The notes below the pieces were generated by a model. It worked only from the letters and a program-made list of their open reading frames with translations. It made no database searches and was not told the DNA's origin. A DNA stretch of 32,966 nucleotides from Planctomycetota bacterium (GTDB lineage Bacteria > Planctomycetota > Phycisphaerae > Phycisphaerales > SM1A02): NCBI GenBank assembly GCA_003671055.1, contig QWPV01000028.1, positions 1 through 32,966 of the forward strand, written 5' to 3'. Shown here in pieces: positions 32,728-32,966 of this stretch. Both the position numbers and the translations under genes were made by a program. The number at the start of each line of letters is the position of its first letter. Positions within the stretch are counted from its first letter, which is position 1.

Positions 32728-32764
32728 CGCCCATTCAGGCGAATGCCGGCGAGCCGTACCAAAG
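32728..32764. repeat. Intergenic GAGCCGTAC motif, copy 2, with hairpin
   Basis: AATGCCGGC (32742-32750) runs straight into CGAGCCGTAC (32750-32759) and CAAAG, matching the blocks at 153-199 but without the 23 intervening bases. Upstream, CGCC-CATTC (32728-32736) pairs with GAATG (32741-32745) and GGCG (32748-32751), with a 2-base bulge. It lies between the 3' ends of the DUF721 and nusG genes. It may be a 3'-end structure for either. Confidence 0.45.
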
Positions 32765-32845
32765 AGAGCGAAACCGCGCGCCTAATACGTACTGAGGCAA
32801 ACATGGACCAACGCGCGGTCATTCGCGAACGCTCAAAATACTCGC

Positions 32846-32966
32846 TTACTCGTCGCCGATGCCCTTGCGGACTTGCCAGTACTCGAGTTCGATTGGGGCT
32901 TGGCGGCCGAAGATTGTGACAAGCACGCGAACGAGTCCCTTGTCGGGGAGCACTTCGTCGACTTCG
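32846..32966 (-). CDS. nusG: Transcription factor NusG, C-terminal end only
   Basis: The gene runs off the right edge. Only the last 39 codons are visible, ending in TAA at 32846. They read as the KOW domain end: VLPDKGLVRVLVTIFGRQAP, then IELEYWQVRKG. The 'VTIFGR.APIELEYWQV' wording is typical of NusG, which links RNA polymerase to Rho or to the ribosome. In most bacteria nusG sits between secE and rplK; rplK would lie on its downstream side, yet here no rplK follows in the 139 bases before the DUF721 gene. Confidence 0.85.
   Translation of the reverse strand, partial: EVDEVLPDKGLVRVLVTIFGRQAPIELEYWQVRKGIGDE

Overview
The window looks like a chromosomal segment of a member of the Planctomycetota, probably near the Phycisphaerae; that placement is inferred. 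Supporting signs are a secreted FG-GAP protein ending in two dockerin-like DLNGD/DLDGN repeats, a GlmL/MutL-family ATPase beside an 'AYTPGLKV' protein, a signal peptidase I with a very large insertion, and a PSP1/RicT protein with a long charged tail. Base composition is moderately GC-rich and even throughout. Genes are tightly packed. At least six junctions between neighbouring real genes are 4-base ATGA overlaps, and several convergent pairs overlap at their 3' ends. No tRNA, rRNA, insertion sequence, phage gene or CRISPR array was found.

Layout. 1-2960: end-truncated AYTPGLKV-type gene, GlmL-like ATPase (minus), then two small coupled unknown genes (plus). 2963-5050: a WspA-like methyl-accepting protein (minus). 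5161-15593: a kynurenine catabolism locus, interrupted by a Kup potassium transporter (5776-7707). 15617-19479: two divergent secreted proteins, one FG-GAP/dockerin and one unrecognised. 19417-24392: lepB, ricT-like and der on the minus strand. 24393-24656: an intergenic array of GGACAGGCACC repeats. 24657-27276: divergent gpmI and yggS, followed by a clear intrinsic terminator. 27398-29863: a DUF1579-like protein, a membrane protein, a NeuD-like acyltransferase and a zinc-ribbon membrane protein. 29898-32966: tmk, gmk, an ABC transporter ATPase, a DUF721/DciA-like protein and the C-terminal end of nusG.

The kynurenine locus is the main biological story. It encodes kynurenine formamidase (kynB), kynurenine 3-monooxygenase (kmo), kynureninase (kynU), 3-hydroxyanthranilate 3,4-dioxygenase, ACMS decarboxylase, 2-aminomuconate semialdehyde dehydrogenase and a RidA-type 2-aminomuconate deaminase candidate. 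Together these would take N-formylkynurenine to 4-oxalocrotonate. Tryptophan 2,3-dioxygenase and the enzymes after 4-oxalocrotonate are not in the window. ACMS decarboxylase points to catabolism rather than quinolinate/NAD synthesis. An SDR in the same locus has lost the canonical Tyr and Lys of its active site, so its role is open.

The non-coding part holds three small repeat families: a bulged hairpin with an identical CTGCCCCAAGCGGCA core (two copies), a GAGCCGTAC-containing intergenic motif (three sites), and the GGACAGGCACC array upstream of der, whose stems show compensatory changes around an invariant loop.
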